Counted from the first letter of the stretch, positions 31,260-43,378 are shown. The stretch is DNA of 64,000 bases from Bactrocera neohumeralis (GCF_024586455.1 NW_026089624.1:12243341-12307340); one strand, 5' to 3'. The notes: generated by a model not told the origin, from the sequence alone. Numbers and translations are program-made.

Positions 31260-32177
31260 AGTTTAAAAAATAATCTTAACCCAAATATAGTAAATGAAGT
31301 CCAAATTTCGGAACAATACATCGGCTTATTACAAAAAATATTTAAAGAATATTTCTCAAAATTTGAAATTAGAATTACCCAAAGAATTGTAAGAGATGTT
31401 TTTAGTGATGAAGATAAGTTTCAGATTATCAAAGAAGAACGCAAAAGAGCGCATCGCAATGGACGGGAAAACAAGGAACAAATTTTGGAAAAATATTATT
31501 TTCCTCAAATGGCCAAACTAATGAAAAACTACACAAGAACTTGTGAAATTTGCCACTGCAATAAATACGATCGTCGAGCTTGCAAACCCGAAATCCAAGC
31601 TACACCTATGCCATCTTATCTGTTGTAAAACTTACTTTTAACGCAGGGAGCCGGAATGAATAAAACACCTTGATTAAATTTCATATGACCGTTCTCATCA
31701 GTTGGTTATTAAGAACTAACAAAATGGATTACAAAAATCTTAAACGTAACCGAAAAACGTTGTTGTTGTAAGGGGAAAACTATGGCCATTCGTGGTTGCC
31801 AGATTCTTCAACATTATCCCACCGAAATCCGCCACATAGACATTATTGAAGTCGCAGGTGAAAAATATATATCCTGCATAGATAAATTTTCCAAATTTGT
31901 GAAATTTTTTAAGATAAAAACCAAATCCGTTTTATATAACCGAGACAAACTAATAAAACTGCTTCATTATTTCTCTGTACCAAAAATCTTGGTATTGGTC
32001 AACGAAGGCAGTTTTGCCAGTCCAATGACGTTAAATTACCTAGAAGCATTGGGAATAAATATATATTTTACCCCTCCCCAGAAAAGCAAAGTGAATGGCG
32101 AAAGTGAACGCGTGCACTCTACTATAATTGAAATACTCAGATGCCTTCAAGCCGAATATACAGTTCAAAGACAATAA
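31260..32177 (+). pseudogene. Gypsy integrase remnant
   Basis: The zinc-binding end CEICHCNKYDRRACKP lies near 31541-31590. About 190 bases of unrelated sequence follow, then the core: EIRHIDIIEVAGEKYISCID with the first Asp region, VLVNEGSFASPMTLNYLEA where the second Asp is expected but Asn is seen, and YFTPPQKSKVNGESERVHST with the catalytic Glu block. The substitution at the second catalytic position and the insertion show inactivity. Confidence 0.8.
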
Positions 32178-32220
32178 TGTAACAATAACTATTGTAAGTA
32201 ATAAACGAATACATAAATCT

Positions 32221-33390
32221 CATTTAAAAAACTGACTTTTTAGGTTGTTACCATACTTAACGGCAGCTACGGTAGACATTTACGAATATAAAAGCCCATT
32301 AGTCACAATAAAACAAGGATTAACGAAAATTTCGAACAGGTACTACAGAACTATACGCATCATTGACTTAGATGATTACGAACGAATTCTCAATGACATT
32401 AGACCTATTGTTCGCTATCAAAGAAAACAAACCCTTTATTTCCACAACTGAAGTACCAAATCACACAAATTGAAAACCTTCTAGAGCAACTAAAGACAAG
32501 AAACGTGAAAATTAATAAACGATCAATTAATTGGACTGGCTCAGCCTAATGCAACCGACTGGGACAAAATATTGACAACAAATAATGATTTAACAGAAAA
32601 TATGTATTACAGAATCAACAATCACTAGATCAAAGTGACTAACGAAGTACTTAACAGCTATAACAAAATATTGGACAGGATTGACACCAACGATACAGTT
32701 ACGAACAAATATTATTTAATAAGTTAGACTTAATAAAACATGAAATGTCTCAAATAGTTCTGGCTACCCAACTTAATTAAAGCAGACATCTTTAATATTA
32801 TTAACCAAACCGAAACCTTACCTTATAAAAATGAGTTGGCAGCATTGAGATATGCAGAGCCGTCAATGATAGTGAAGAACTCACTTCTTTTATACGTCAT
32901 ATCCTTACCAAAAACCGAGGAAACTCTATATAACAATATTCTTATCCGGTCAACAATAAACAGCAACAAACAAATATTTCATTCATATAATAACCTCTTG
33001 ATTTCACAAGAAGAGAAATTCGACATTCAAGAAAAGTGCTTGATCATTGATAATATAACAATATGCAAAAGAAACCAATTAAACCTTTAAATGAAAATCA
33101 ATGTATTTCACAAATTCTGATGGGAACAACAGCAGAATGCGAATATCAAGTTCAAAATAACCCTATATTAGAATTACTCGCAGAAGGAACACTATTTGTA
33201 TCTAAACTTAACATTTAACAATGTAACACCAATCCTGAATGGCACCTTTATTGTACATTTTTTTAACGAAACAATCACTGTAGGGAACATAAAGTTAGCA
33301 CTGTCAGCAATCACGCCGTAATTGTGAACGGAAATGATCGAAGCAAATACATTAATAAATAACAACAACCGAAAATTGTAACTTAGCAAT
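32221..33390 (+). pseudogene. Errantivirus-type envelope remnant
   Basis: Frames separated by stops. 32245-32451 has YLTAATVDIYEYKSPLVTIK and RTIRIIDLDDYERIL, matching the start of errantiviral env proteins after a poorly defined leader. 32836-33090 has ELAALRYAEPSMIVKNSLLL and further F-like central blocks. The last readable part is near 33200-33300 (NVTPILNGTFIVHFFNETIT). Membrane anchor and cleavage site were not seen. Function in cell entry is inferred from the family only; this copy is heavily broken. Confidence 0.7.
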
Positions 33391-33672
33391 GAGTCAAAAT
33401 ATGTTTTATATTATCTTTAAGACGTAGTCAAGTTATCACTGTCAGCAATCACGCCGTTATTACGAACGGAAGTGATCGAAGCAAATAAGTAAATAATAAC
33501 AACCGAAAATTGTAAAGTTAGCAATGTAAGCTTCAATATATTTTATATTATATTTAAGCCATAATCATGTGAGAAAAAATATGTTACTTATAAGAGAATA
33601 TTGTATTTAGCTCTGTAAGCAAAAGCGGAATTAAATAAATCAACCAGGTTCAAGTGAATACGAGAACGTATT
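33293..33672 (+). repeat. Gypsy 3' LTR with internal tandem duplication
   Basis: Begins AGTTA like other errantivirus LTRs. A unit of about 138 bp is repeated: AGTTAGCACTGTCAGCAATC at 33293 and AGTTATCACTGTCAGCAATC at 33431, followed in both by a similar run to about 33553. It ends near 33672, where Helitron sequence starts, so the tail is lost. Confidence 0.7.
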
Positions 33673-34380
33673 CTTGGACGATGCGATAGCCACTTCGTAT
33701 GCCACTGATGTTCGCACACTTTTCGCGATGATCATTTCAACCTATCAGCCCTCAAATCCGCATCAATTATGGGATACGAACAAAAATGAGATTGCCGAAG
33801 ACATTTTACAACGTATTCGCTAAGAATTGGAAATGGAAAAATTGCGATCGTCTTGACAATGAAGACGACTCCGTGAATTATACATTGGAATTTCTAAATT
33901 TTTTGGAGAGGCTTAGTATGCCGCCGCATCATATGCGTCTCAAAATTGGATCTGTCATTATTATGTTTCGCAATCTTCATGCGCCAAAACTGTGTAATGG
34001 ATCTCGACTGACTGTGACGCAGCTATTGAATACAAGGGAGCAGAATACTTGATTCTACGAATTCCTTTGAGTTCCAACGATTTGCCATTTCAGTTTAAAC
34101 ATATTCAGTTTCCAGGGAAAATTGCATTTGAGATGACAATCAACAGGACACAGGGATAGTCGCTAGAAGTGTGAGGCATAAATCTGGAAATGACATGTTT
34201 TTCACTCGGCCAGCTATACGTGGCGTGTTCACGAGTTGGAAAACCATCTTCTCTGTACATTTACGCATCGGAACAGAAACAAAAAAATGTTGTTTTTAAG
34301 CTATGTTGCAGTGAAAAAAATGTAGGAAAATCGCAAATAAATAATTTTCAACTCAATATGAATTTTTGTCTTTTCAATTC
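33673..34380 (+). pseudogene. Helitron helicase C-terminal remnant
   Basis: Plus strand. A first piece reads DDAIATSYATDVRTLFAMII and LWDTNKNEIAEDILQRIR; the second (33786-34050) reads LSMPPHHMRLKIGSVIIMFR and NLHAPKLCNGSRLTV; the third (34190-34330) ends FSLGQLYVACSRVGKPSSLY and QKNVVF. These are the last motifs of the Pif1-type helicase of Helitrons (PPH-LRLK, NLCNGTRL-like, GQLYVACSR). The Rep endonuclease part and most of the helicase are absent. No terminal hairpin or CTRR end was identified. Several stops show it is dead. Confidence 0.85.
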
Positions 34381-34401
34381 AAAAGACATAATTTTCGCCA
34401 T

Positions 34402-34612
34402 ACGAGATATACGATGACATTGACATAGTTCAGCGAATTAAAAGACAGCGGCTACGCTGGCTAGGTCATGTTGCCCGGATGTGCGAAAACACTCCAGCTC
34501 TGAAAGTATTCCACGCAGTACCCGCCGGGGGAAGCAGAGGAAGAGGAAAGCCTCCACTCCGTTGGAAAAACCAAGTGGAGAAGGACCTGGCATCGCTTGG
34601 AATATCCAAATG
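34402..34612 (+). mobile_element. RTE LINE scrap (copy G)
   Basis: 211 bp matching the C-terminal LINE segment from YDDIDIVQRIKRQRLRW to LASLGIS, open in frame, without the AAG tail. Both ends are truncated, so it is a rearranged piece. It joins Helitron sequence on the left and LOA-type LINE on the right. Confidence 0.85.
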
Positions 34613-36440
34613 GAGAAATATGATAAATAAGAAAGGCAAAAAGGACCTCGTGGAAGAGCTGGAGGGCCGTCACGAGTCCTCTAAGCTTACGCGTATTCTC
34701 TCAAAAAACCCAGTGTCTCCGGGTGATTTCAATGATGCAAATGGGAAGTGGGCCCTGAGCATTTCGTTCAAACAGTTTATTTTCCCGGGACCAGCTGGCA
34801 GTATACCAGCCCAGCTGCAGCAGGCTGTTAAGGTGTCATGCAGCTGGTTGGCACCTATCCATGCAAACTGCATCAGACTAGGTTACATTCCGGGGGCCTG
34901 GTGACGAGTCAGAGTTACGTTCATCCCGAATTCTGGCAAGGGTTCCCAGCACCTCATTCTCAGTATTCTGTGCGACCGAGTTATTGAAACGGAATTGGGC
35001 AACGCGCACGGCAAAATGTGTGGGGGTGCCCCACAGGGTGGAATTCTCTCTCCTCTTCTATGGATCCTGGTCGTTAACGACCTGCTCGAAAAACTCGAGG
35101 ATCGTGGCTGTCGGGATTGCATATGCAGACGATGTATGATCAAAGGAAAGTTCCTTAGCGCGTGTACGAGTGGAAGTGATCTCGGCATCAACCCAAATAA
35201 AACCGAAATGGTTTTATTCACTAGAAGACATAAGATCCCGGTGGCAGCGCTGCCGCTAATGGGAGATATTCACCTGCAACCGGCGTATACAGTGAAATAT
35301 CATCATCCTGGATAGTTAGCTTTCATGGAAGCCGAATATCAAAGAGAGAGCAAAAAAAGGCATCGATTGCCCTATACTGCTGTAGAGGAGTCATTGGCAA
35401 TAGGTGAGGCCTCTCCCCGAAAATGGTCCTCAGGCTCTATGACACCATAGTCACTTCCATTATGTTCTATATAGTCTTTATGTGGTGGAGGACTTTAGAG
35501 AAGACCACACTTGCAAAGAAAGTCGACAGCGGTCAACGGGTTGCGCTCATCAGCATGTGTGGTGCGCTAAGGTCCACTGCTTAACGCGATTTCGAACATA
35601 ATGCTCGTGGACATTGTCGAAAGGTGTACGGCTGCGAAGGTGGATATTAGATTCAGAGAATCTGGGTTCTTAAAAGAATGCGCATCTGAACACTCGTATA
35701 TCCTCACACACTTTGACTGCATACCGGATCATCTGGATCATAGACTCGCCAAACCGAACTCTGGCGGCTCCTTCTCTGCCCAAATACCGTCGAGGAAGCT
35801 GTGGGTGGAAAGAAGCCGTTGGAAGAAAGGGACAGTAAACTTCTTTACGGATGGGTCAAGGCTTGGAGGGAAGATTGTTGGGGGGGGTTTACTGTCGGGA
35901 GCTCTCTATCAGCTTCAGTTTCAGACTTCCCGACTATTGCAGTGTCTTCCAGGCTGAGGTTGCAGCCATCAAGGTACACAGCAGCAGATTTTCTGCTCCG
36001 GAGTGCGTCCTCTATTAGAGAAGTGACCATTCACTCAGATAGCAGAACGGCGATACTAGCCTTCAAATCATTTACAGTGCGTTCAGGGTTGGTCGAAGAG
36101 TGTCTAACCGCGCTATCATTAGCATCGAGTGTCTTTGTGATAAGACTGGTATGGGTGCCGGGTCATAGCGGAATCGCAGGTAATTGCAAAGCTGATGAGC
36201 TAGCAAGGAAAGAAACCGTACAATCATTATCGGTGGAATGGGAGCGATTCGGTGTTCCCGCATGTTCTTGTGTTCTACTACTAGATAGCTGGGCCTTGCG
36301 TATGCTTGGCCATCGTTGCGCAGTCGTAAAAGCTTTTTGGCCCAAGAATGACCGCAGGAGATCTAGCGATCTCTCTAGACGAACCGATGGGTGTTGAAAT
36401 TAAGCGAGTGATCTTAGATTAGCCATCTAACCTAACCTAA
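34613..36440 (+). mobile_element. LOA/I-type LINE fragment with RNase H
   Basis: Plus-strand remnant of RT plus RNase H. A 3' end near 36440 has a TAACCTAACCTAACC run after AGCCATC. RNase H domain in a LINE limits it to LOA, I, R1 and relatives; the GGILSPLLW and LVWVPGHSGIAGN blocks and the FWP segment remind me of LOA (Bilbo) elements. Internal deletions are evident, since RT is shorter than normal. Confidence 0.75.
34622..36397 (+). pseudogene. Reverse transcriptase-RNase H of the LOA/I-type LINE
   Basis: Pieces in order: KLTRILSKNPVSPGDF and WLAPIHANCIRLGYIPGAW from RT fingers; MCGGAPQGGILSPLLWILVV from the palm; the catalytic IAYADDV is readable at about 35113-35133 in a different frame; GINPNKTEMVLFTRR and the thumb (LAFMEAE). 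RNase H: FFTDGSRLG with its first Asp, VTIHSDSRTAILAF with a further Asp, and WVPGHSGIAGNCKADELARK with His and Asp. Ends with AVVKAFWPKNDRRRSS. Stops at 34902, 35313, 35582 and elsewhere show it is inactive. Confidence 0.78.
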
Positions 36441-37089
36441 CCTATCGGCTATTGGACAGAATCCCTGCCCTGCCCTGTCAAGATCTAACAAGATTCTATA
36501 AACTTTGAAACTGCTGTCGCACAAATTTAGCGATTTCAAAACAAATTTTAAGATGCGCCGTCAATGCGCCATGGTATAAGATTCACAGCCATGATCCTGT
36601 CGCTCAAAGTAAATGGAAAGAAAGGCTTAAGCGAAAAACCCGTATCACCTTATACAATATTAGCCAATAATTCATTTGTAATATACAATAAGCAAATTAA
36701 ATTTTATGTTAACTAGTTATATGACAATGGCAATGAAAAAAAAATAACTTCAACTTTCCACTATAAGCTAATAAATTAAATCTATTTATGCACTATTGAT
36801 GATTAAGTATACGTATTGAAATTATTTAGTGATACGTTTGTGTACATAATGTTGAATAACATGGGTGTAAAACTCATAATATAGGCTAGTCGAAAAAGGC
36901 TTTTCGTATTTCTAATAAACTTCAACTTATTTTTTTAATATTACTAATAAATAAATAAACAAATAATTTTAACAATATTTTGCTTGACCATTTTTTTCCA
37001 TTTTTCCGCTACAGACATTATTCCACCAGTGTAAATCAAAATTTCGAAATTTCCAGAATGGAAGCGATCGAACCATTTTTGTGCTACAC
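36441..37089. other. Gene-free stretch between LOA and hAT
   Basis: About 650 bases, AT-rich, without repeats or motifs that I can assign. Confidence 0.5.
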
Positions 37090-37683
37090 CAGTGTTTCCC
37101 AAAGTGGGCGATAACGCCCCCTTGTGGGCGCTGCAGGTGTCAAGGGGGGCGATAAGAGACCCAGAAAGAAAATGTGTAGAGGTCTGGGGGTTATTTGTAA
37201 TTTTATTTAGCTAGGAGGTGTCCTAGACAACGACTACATGAGCTCTCGACTCTCAACAACAACTTGTGAACATCAACCAATATGAATCAAAAGATTGCTC
37301 AAACTCGGTTCTATATTTCTCTCCGCATAGTTCATATATCTGTCCTATTTTATTGAATATAGAAAAAATTAAAATCATGTCCATCGGTCGCTCCGTTTCA
37401 TAACGGGGTATCTCGACAGGATAGAATTTATAGAATACTAACTGTCAAACGTATTGCTATTGCCATTGCCAAATCTGTATGTGGGCATTTGCTATCATAA
37501 TATAATCATTTGCGCAAAGGTTTAGGGGAGGTAGGTTCGAGCTAATGTAGCGAATGCTTTGAGTTCTTGACTAATTTATTTTATCACTTGCGAAATGACG
37601 TCGGGTATGTAGCGGATGTAACGCACGTTTTGAGCTTTTGAACTCCTTAAATCTTTTATGTGGAAAATAAAAAAAGGATCTTT

Positions 37684-37995
37684 ATCCTTTCTTACAAATG
37701 TGTTTCTGGGAAAAATAAGATAATAAGAAAAGGAGAAAGATCCTTTTTTACAAATGTATTTCTGGGAAAAATAAGATAATAAGAAAAGGAGAAAGATCCT
37801 TTTTTACAAATGTATTTCTGGGAAAAATAAGATAATACGAAAAGGAGAAAGATCCTTTTTTACAAATGTATTTCTGGGAAAAATAAGATAATAAGAAAAG
37901 GAGAGAGATCCTCTTTTACAAATGTATTTCTGGGAAAAATAAGATAATACGAAAAGGAGAAATATCCTTTTTTTACAAATGTATTTCTAGGAAAA
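37684..37995 (+). repeat. 56-bp minisatellite, about 5.5 copies
   Basis: Unit contains ACAAATGTATTTCTGGGAAA and then AATAAGATAATAAGAAAAGG; starts of AAATGTATTT fall near 37696, 37752, 37808, 37864, 37920 and 37977. The junction AAAAGGAGAAAGATCCTTTT in each unit is partly self-complementary. Confidence 0.9.
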
Positions 37996-38162
37996 ATAAT
38001 ATATTTTTGGACTACTATATAATAATTGTGCTTAAGCATTCCTATATAAACAATGTAATATTTATTTTATATTCATTTGTGGTTTTGCGGGCAATAGATG
38101 AGCATTACTTACGCCTCCTTTACACTACTCGCGAAGTTAAACGTATTTCTCAAAGCAAAACA

Positions 38163-39165
38163 ATGTCGGAAGTAAAAAAGAAGAGACGGCAATACTGTGC
38201 GGAATACATTAAATTTGGATTCATTGAAAATCCCACAAACCCATCCTCGTCTTTGTGTCTTCTATGTCTAAAAACATTTTCGAATGAAGCAATGAAGCCT
38301 TCAAGACTGCACGATCATTTGAATAAAATGCATCCAGATAAGAGAGACAAGAATGTAGCATATTTTCAAGACCTAGAGAAGAAGCATAATACTCATCCAA
38401 GTGTAGCAAAACTATTTTCGGCGGCTGCTAAGCAAGATGACGACGGACTTCGAGCTTCGTACAATATCTCTTTGTTAATTGCTCAAAAAGGCAAACCACA
38501 TAACATCGGATAAGAGTTAATATTGCCAGCAATAAATGAAGTAATAACTACCGTGCTTCATAAACCGGCCGCAGATATTATCCGAAAAATTCCTTTGAGT
38601 AAGAATTCTGTGCAAAGACGAATTGATGAAATGGCTGAAAACATTGAAGATTCATTGTACGATCACCTGAGGTCAAGTCAATTTTCAATTCAGCTGGATG
38701 AGTCCACTTCGCCAACTAATGAAGCATTGTTGTTCTCTTTCGTGAGTTTTATTAAAGATGAGAAAATATGTGAAGAACTATTATTTGATAGAAATTTAGA
38801 GACCGATACAAAAGGCGAAACCATATTCAATATATTGGAAAAGTTTTGCGATGAGAAAGAAATTCCTTTGAAAAATATAATTTCAGTTGCTACGGATGGC
38901 GCTCCAACTATGACAAGGTGCCTTAAAGGCTTCATAGCGTACTTAAAAAATAAAATTCCAGATGTCCTTGGTGTCCATTGCGTTTTTCATAGACAACATT
39001 AAGTTGCTAGAAACTTAAGTGAAAAACTATTTCAATCACTGCAATATGTCATCAAAGCAGTCAATAAAATCCGCAACAGCTCTTTGAATGATGGATTATT
39101 TCATCAGCTTTGTGTTACTAATGACGAGGATTTCAATCGTTTGTTGTTTCATACTGAAGTGAGCC
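38163..39165 (+). pseudogene. hAT transposase (BED-finger, ZBED5/SCAND3-like), N-terminal half
   Basis: From ATG 38163: SEVKKKRRQYCAEYIKFGFI, then the BED-type zinc finger CLLCLKTFSNEAMKPSRLHD with HLNKMH, then PAINEVITTVLHK, SVQRRIDEMAENIED and IQLDESTSPTNEALL with a conserved Asp, and IISVATDGAPTMT plus VHCVFHRQH, a DDE-associated block. The frame is continuous except for TAA at 38511-38513 and at 39001-39003. It ends at HTEV, after which no transposase homology is seen; the dimerisation domain is missing. Zinc finger and catalytic half would bind the element ends. Confidence 0.85.
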
Positions 39166-39183
39166 CGTAAGAGTTAACTTGAG

Positions 39184-39221
39184 ACCTAAGCGCCGTTGTA
39201 TGTTACCTACTGCGCTTAGGT
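39184..39221. repeat. Small hairpin
   Basis: ACCTAAGCGC and its exact complement GCGCTTAGGT are separated by 18 bases just after the broken hAT gene. Probably chance or a remnant of a subterminal repeat. Confidence 0.5.
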
Positions 39222-39400
39222 TCCAAGTTGCTGGTTATAGTAAAAGTTTCGCTTAGAATTCTCCGTTAATATACATATGTATATAGGTCATAATAATTAA
39301 TTTGAAGTTATAGTGGTTTTTAAATAGGTGAAAAATGGGGGCGCTAAAAAAATATTTATTTTCAAAGTGGGCGGTAGACAAAATAAGTTTGATAAGACTG

Positions 39401-41620
39401 ATACAGCATTGTCTCCGTAAACTTCACAAATTTCATTAGTGGCTTGCGTGGCATTCTTCCCTTTATTATACAAAATTTTCAAAATATAGCAAATTTCTTC
39501 ATTATTTTCACTCATTTTTGAACAGCTGCAACATTTTTTAACTTCCCCCAATTTAATCTCTGAGGTATGACACAATGTCATTGGGAGCACTGGAGATACA
39601 CGACTGAACGACATCTGTTGGCAAAATACTTTTTCGATTACCCAATACATTGAGAAATTATATTTTTTAATTTGTGAACTTTTGGAATTTAAACACGAAT
39701 ATTTTAAAAACAATAAGTTTCCTGGGGTAATATGTATGTATATTCTTAGTCTGAAGAGCATTTTTTATCCGCCCATACCCATTTTATCTCCGAACTTGGG
39801 GGATGCTGTACTAAAGTTTTCCCTGTACGCGCCAAATTTTGTAAAGATAATCGTCAAATAAAAAATTTTTAGATTCAATGAATTTGATCGTACAGGTTGT
39901 ATGGAAGCTATAGTGCTGTGATATCGGCGGTTCCGACAAACGTGCAACTTCTTGGAGAGAATAGGATCAGACCAATATCTTAAGAACTGAGGGGCTTGTT
40001 CGTGTATATACGGACCGATGTGGCTAAATCGCTTGAGCACATTACGCTAATATTTATATATGTATATATTTGATCATTTATGTATATGTACATTTTCTGT
40101 GTTACAAACTTCATGACAAACTTAATGTATCCTGTTTATGGTATAATTAAATATTAAATAATTGTAATATTCTTGAAGTTTAAAATATTTGAATATTGTT
40201 GTTGATTCTAGAAAAATATACTATTAATATTTGATGGATAATAGTGTTTGATTACCACGGCATACAGTTGAACTGAGCAGATATATTATAGGAACACGTG
40301 CCAAAGCGCATAGGGACGCAACATACGTGGGCTCATTACACTTTTTAATAACAACTACAATAAATACGTAAATGCGTAATTATATCATATTTCAGACAAG
40401 AAATTTATAAAATTCATATCAGTTGTTATTCCAATGCCGAACTGTTAAAAATCTGAAATGAAAAAATTTGAATGCGTTATATACCTTTATACGAGTTTTG
40501 TTAATTTAACAAAATGCCAACTAAAACTACTCCACCTAACCGATTTTAATAAAAAAAACGCTTCCCTAATTATTATTTGTTGCTGCCAGATATTTTGATA
40601 AATTTATGGTCTGTTATGTTCGTATTATTTCTATGTGAATGTTTTTTAGTTGCATAGCCTATTAGACTTAATACACTGAAAAAAGAATGTATGTAGTTAT
40701 ATTTTCTTTGTACATTCTTGCTGTCATTCTTGTTGCTGTGCAAAAAAATGCTATATTGTTGTAGACCTTAATCTATGGTGAAGCTAATTTGTAAAAGATA
40801 CATAGGACCGAAAACAGAGCAAGTGAACTGAAGATTACCGGTAGTCAACTCGTCTCGAGTTGTACTCGATAAATCTGTCTATCTTTTCGTTTGCCGTGCA
40901 TTTAAAAAGTGCTTTATCAAAGTGAGAAATGAAGATATGGAATTCAAGTTCGGTACTGAGCATAGATCAGATATAGAAGGGCATCGATGTAACTGTAAAG
41001 TATATATCTATACTTTATATACTGTTCTTTGGAACAAGTGCTACAAGCACCTCCTCACACAGGCCCACCCCATGTATAACAGCTGTGTTCAAAACAGCTC
41101 AAAGGGCGATACCTCACTAAAGAAACACGTCAGAAGTATAAATATTATAGTAAAGCATGTAACGAGGTCCTGCATGAGAAACTAAAATATCAACTACAAG
41201 AACATACAAATAAGTTAATAGATATAGGTACATAAATAAGTAAATATATTCATACGTATGTATATACAAACCAAAATCCGTAAATAAGTTTTAGACCAAC
41301 TGCTAATTTTCACAACGTTCGACTATATGTTAGAATGAATCGAAACCAGATATATCACTTTCTTGCTAGAAAAGAAAATATGTGTATGTTAATTTTTTTT
41401 TTTTAAATCAGTGTCACCTTCATACCTATTCCGCTATTAAATTGATGTTATTTTCAAGAAGTGCAAACAGAATTGAGGAATAATTACTGAAGAAGTAGTA
41501 CAGAGACCTCATATTCATGGTATTTCAAAAATAACTATTAACATGGTAAGATATGTATTATTTTGTTACGTTCGCCAGGAGTATAGATATGCGGCCGACT
41601 ATTCAAAAGGCATTTCATAA
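39401..41620. other. Long non-coding stretch
   Basis: No reliable gene in 2.2 kb. Part of it (39765-40045) resembles a dispersed repeat. AT-rich, with TATATGTATATA microsatellite near 40055-40085. Short frames near 39300-39760 and 40922-41185 have no recognisable motifs. Confidence 0.6.
39765..40045 (-). repeat. Dispersed repeat-like segment
   Basis: Read on the minus strand it has CGATTTAGCCACATCGGTCC, CAGTTCTTAAGATATTGGTC, AAGTTGCACGTTTGTCGGAA and ACTATAGCTTCCATACAACC. I remember this phrase order from a very common fly repeat. Assignment is by memory only; the 91-codon frame through it is not a gene. Confidence 0.4.
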
Positions 41621-41960
41621 GGAGTGTCAACAGGTCACTACCTAATTGGCAGACTGCGAACACCATACAGTGACTGTTGTAGAGGCCATCAGGAGGTAGA
41701 AAAAGAGGATACTATAAAACATATTTTATAGGAAGGTAAAGCTTAGTATTTGAAAATAATTGAAATTTTCGGAATAGGGTTTCTTTGCGATGCTTCAGAT
41801 GTTTTACAGACAAAACCTTTGTATTTATAAAGCACGATGTGGTTCATAGAGGACTTTATAGGGTGAGGTAATTTTAGTCCCGGTGGTTTTACAATAGACC
41901 TCCTAAAGGCCCACCTACCTATGATTTCCACAGGCAAGGACATAATTTCATGTTTAAAGT
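41621..41960 (+). pseudogene. 3' end of a LOA/I-type LINE
   Basis: Plus strand reads LTGHYLIGRLRTPYSDCCRG, then HQEVEKEDTIKHIL, the C-terminal Cys/His block of LOA/I-type ORF2 (TGH, C-x2-C, E-E, H). Further on, broken text near 41870-41930 corresponds to the end of such ORFs. It supplies the part missing from the fragment at 34613-36440, but on separate DNA. No poly(A) found. Confidence 0.6.
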
Positions 41961-42864
41961 GTTAGCGAACTTAGTGACTTATTTTCTTTTTCATGGGTAG
42001 TAACCATGTGTAGAAAAACCAAACAACAACATACATAACTATATTAGTTTTAAAGGAAATAATTGAAACTATGAATCATATTTTTTCCTTATATTGAAGA
42101 ACTATTGAACGCAGAAAAGACGACTCATCGGATTTTGTCATGCTTTTGAATCCATGTAATAAGAGAGACGCAAAACTTCGATTGAAGAAGAGGTATAGCC
42201 GTTTATCTTATTTTAAACACAAAAGTTAAGTTTAAACTATTTCTAAAATTAAATTATGGCTTAGATTCTGAAAACAATTTACTACATTGAAAATAGATTA
42301 AAAAAATAACATATTACCTTGTCTGGTTCATAAAGATGAGTATGCGGCAATAGAAATGTGGAGCCGACATCCCGTTCTGCCATTGAATTTGTATCCTATT
42401 AACAAAAAAACTGGTTTTATTAAGAATTATTACCAAATTTGCACCCTAAAAAACATGGGTGGGATTTTAGGTTAATAAATTTAATCGATCATATTTTGTT
42501 GCTGAGAGATGCTATTTTTATACTGCAATTTAATAAAGGGTGTTTCTTTTAGGCATGTGGTTTCAAGAAGAAAAAGAACGTTTAGAATTTAAGGTTGTGG
42601 TAAGAACTTAACTTTATTATAAAGATAAGTTTCCTTCAGTAAATTGATGGTTTCGTTGGCTGTATGACATGTAGCGCCGTCTTAATGAAGTCACAGGACA
42701 TCCATACCCACAACCTCCAATTCAGCCACGCAAAAGTCATTAATCACGATCTTACGGCGTTCCCCATTGACTATAACATTATAACCGCGATCCGAATAAT
42801 TATTTTCGTATACATTTGCATAATGTTCATAAAAACATGAACATTAAAACATTGTTGCCATATA
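41961..42864. other. Gene-free stretch left of Tc1
   Basis: About 900 AT-rich bases with no ORF or repeat that I can assign. Confidence 0.5.
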
Positions 42865-42865
42865 C

Positions 42866-43091
42866 AGTGTCGGACAAAACTCATTGGACTAACTCGAGTC
42901 TCACACATGTTCCGTCATAACTTTTTACATAGATGCATTAGAAGAATAATTTTTTTTGCAAAAGAAAGATCTCATATTCTATGTTAAGAAACAATGCAAT
43001 AATATTTTTTAACTTTAATGTAAGATTTATAAATCATAACAGAAGGGAAAAAAGTAAAAAATTCGTGCGACATAACTCATTGGTCTTTAGC
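42866..43091 (+). repeat. Tc1 left inverted repeat
   Basis: Starts CAGTGTCGGACAAAACTCAT; second direct block CGTGCGACATAACTCATTGG begins near 43065. Matches the complement of 44325-44547 with several changes. Confidence 0.9.
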
Positions 43092-43378
43092 TAAATATGA
43101 AAATAAATTAGTTTTAAATTAATATTTTACTGAGTATTATTATTTTTTGATTGCAACACATCTCTCAGGCATAAATGAAATTTAATTACTAATATGTGAA
43201 TCATTTATTCCATTCTCGGCTCGTTTTAAGACATCAAGTAGCTTGTTTTTATAACCGTGGACCTGTTCCTCTTTAATTTACCTGTTGACAATTTCCCATA
43301 AGTTTTTAATCAGATTCATGTCACGAAACTGGTCGGACCATCTTATAACATAAACTTATTATTCCAAAAACCAATCCT

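Larger units (their letters stand above)
26820..33672 (+). mobile_element. Errantivirus-like Gypsy element, degenerate
   Basis: Plus-strand Ty3/Gypsy element with LTR remnants sharing CGGAATTAAATAAATCA at 26854 and 33627, a primer-binding site at 26937, gag, protease, RT, RNase H, integrase and an env-like region with the layout of insect errantiviruses (17.6/297/ZAM group). Many stops and shifts occur in all genes. It contains LINE copy C in gag (27678-28419), a 0.6-kb insertion after protease and a short insertion before the integrase core. It is much older than BEL1. Confidence 0.88.
37090..39400 (+). mobile_element. hAT element with BED finger (ZBED5/SCAND3-like), 3' half deleted
   Basis: Left end CAGTGTTTCCCAAAGTGGGC with CCCCC-rich inner part; right end, read as complement, begins CAGTCTTATC and contains CCGCCCACTTTG and GCGCCCCC, a degenerate partner. 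The type of end (CAGTG-TTCCCAAAGTGGGCG) is characteristic of this hAT group. The transposase remnant lies inside and a minisatellite lies in its leader. No 8-bp duplication was recognisable. Confidence 0.7.

Noticed and set aside
37684..37995. CRISPR-like array
   Set aside because: Units are directly tandem without variable spacers, and the DNA is eukaryotic.
38511..38513. Readthrough or recoding at the hAT stop
   Set aside because: A second stop at 39001 and loss of the 3' half point to plain decay.
39297..39761. 154-codon minus-strand frame
   Set aside because: Begins in the hAT right end and crosses non-coding DNA; no conserved block.
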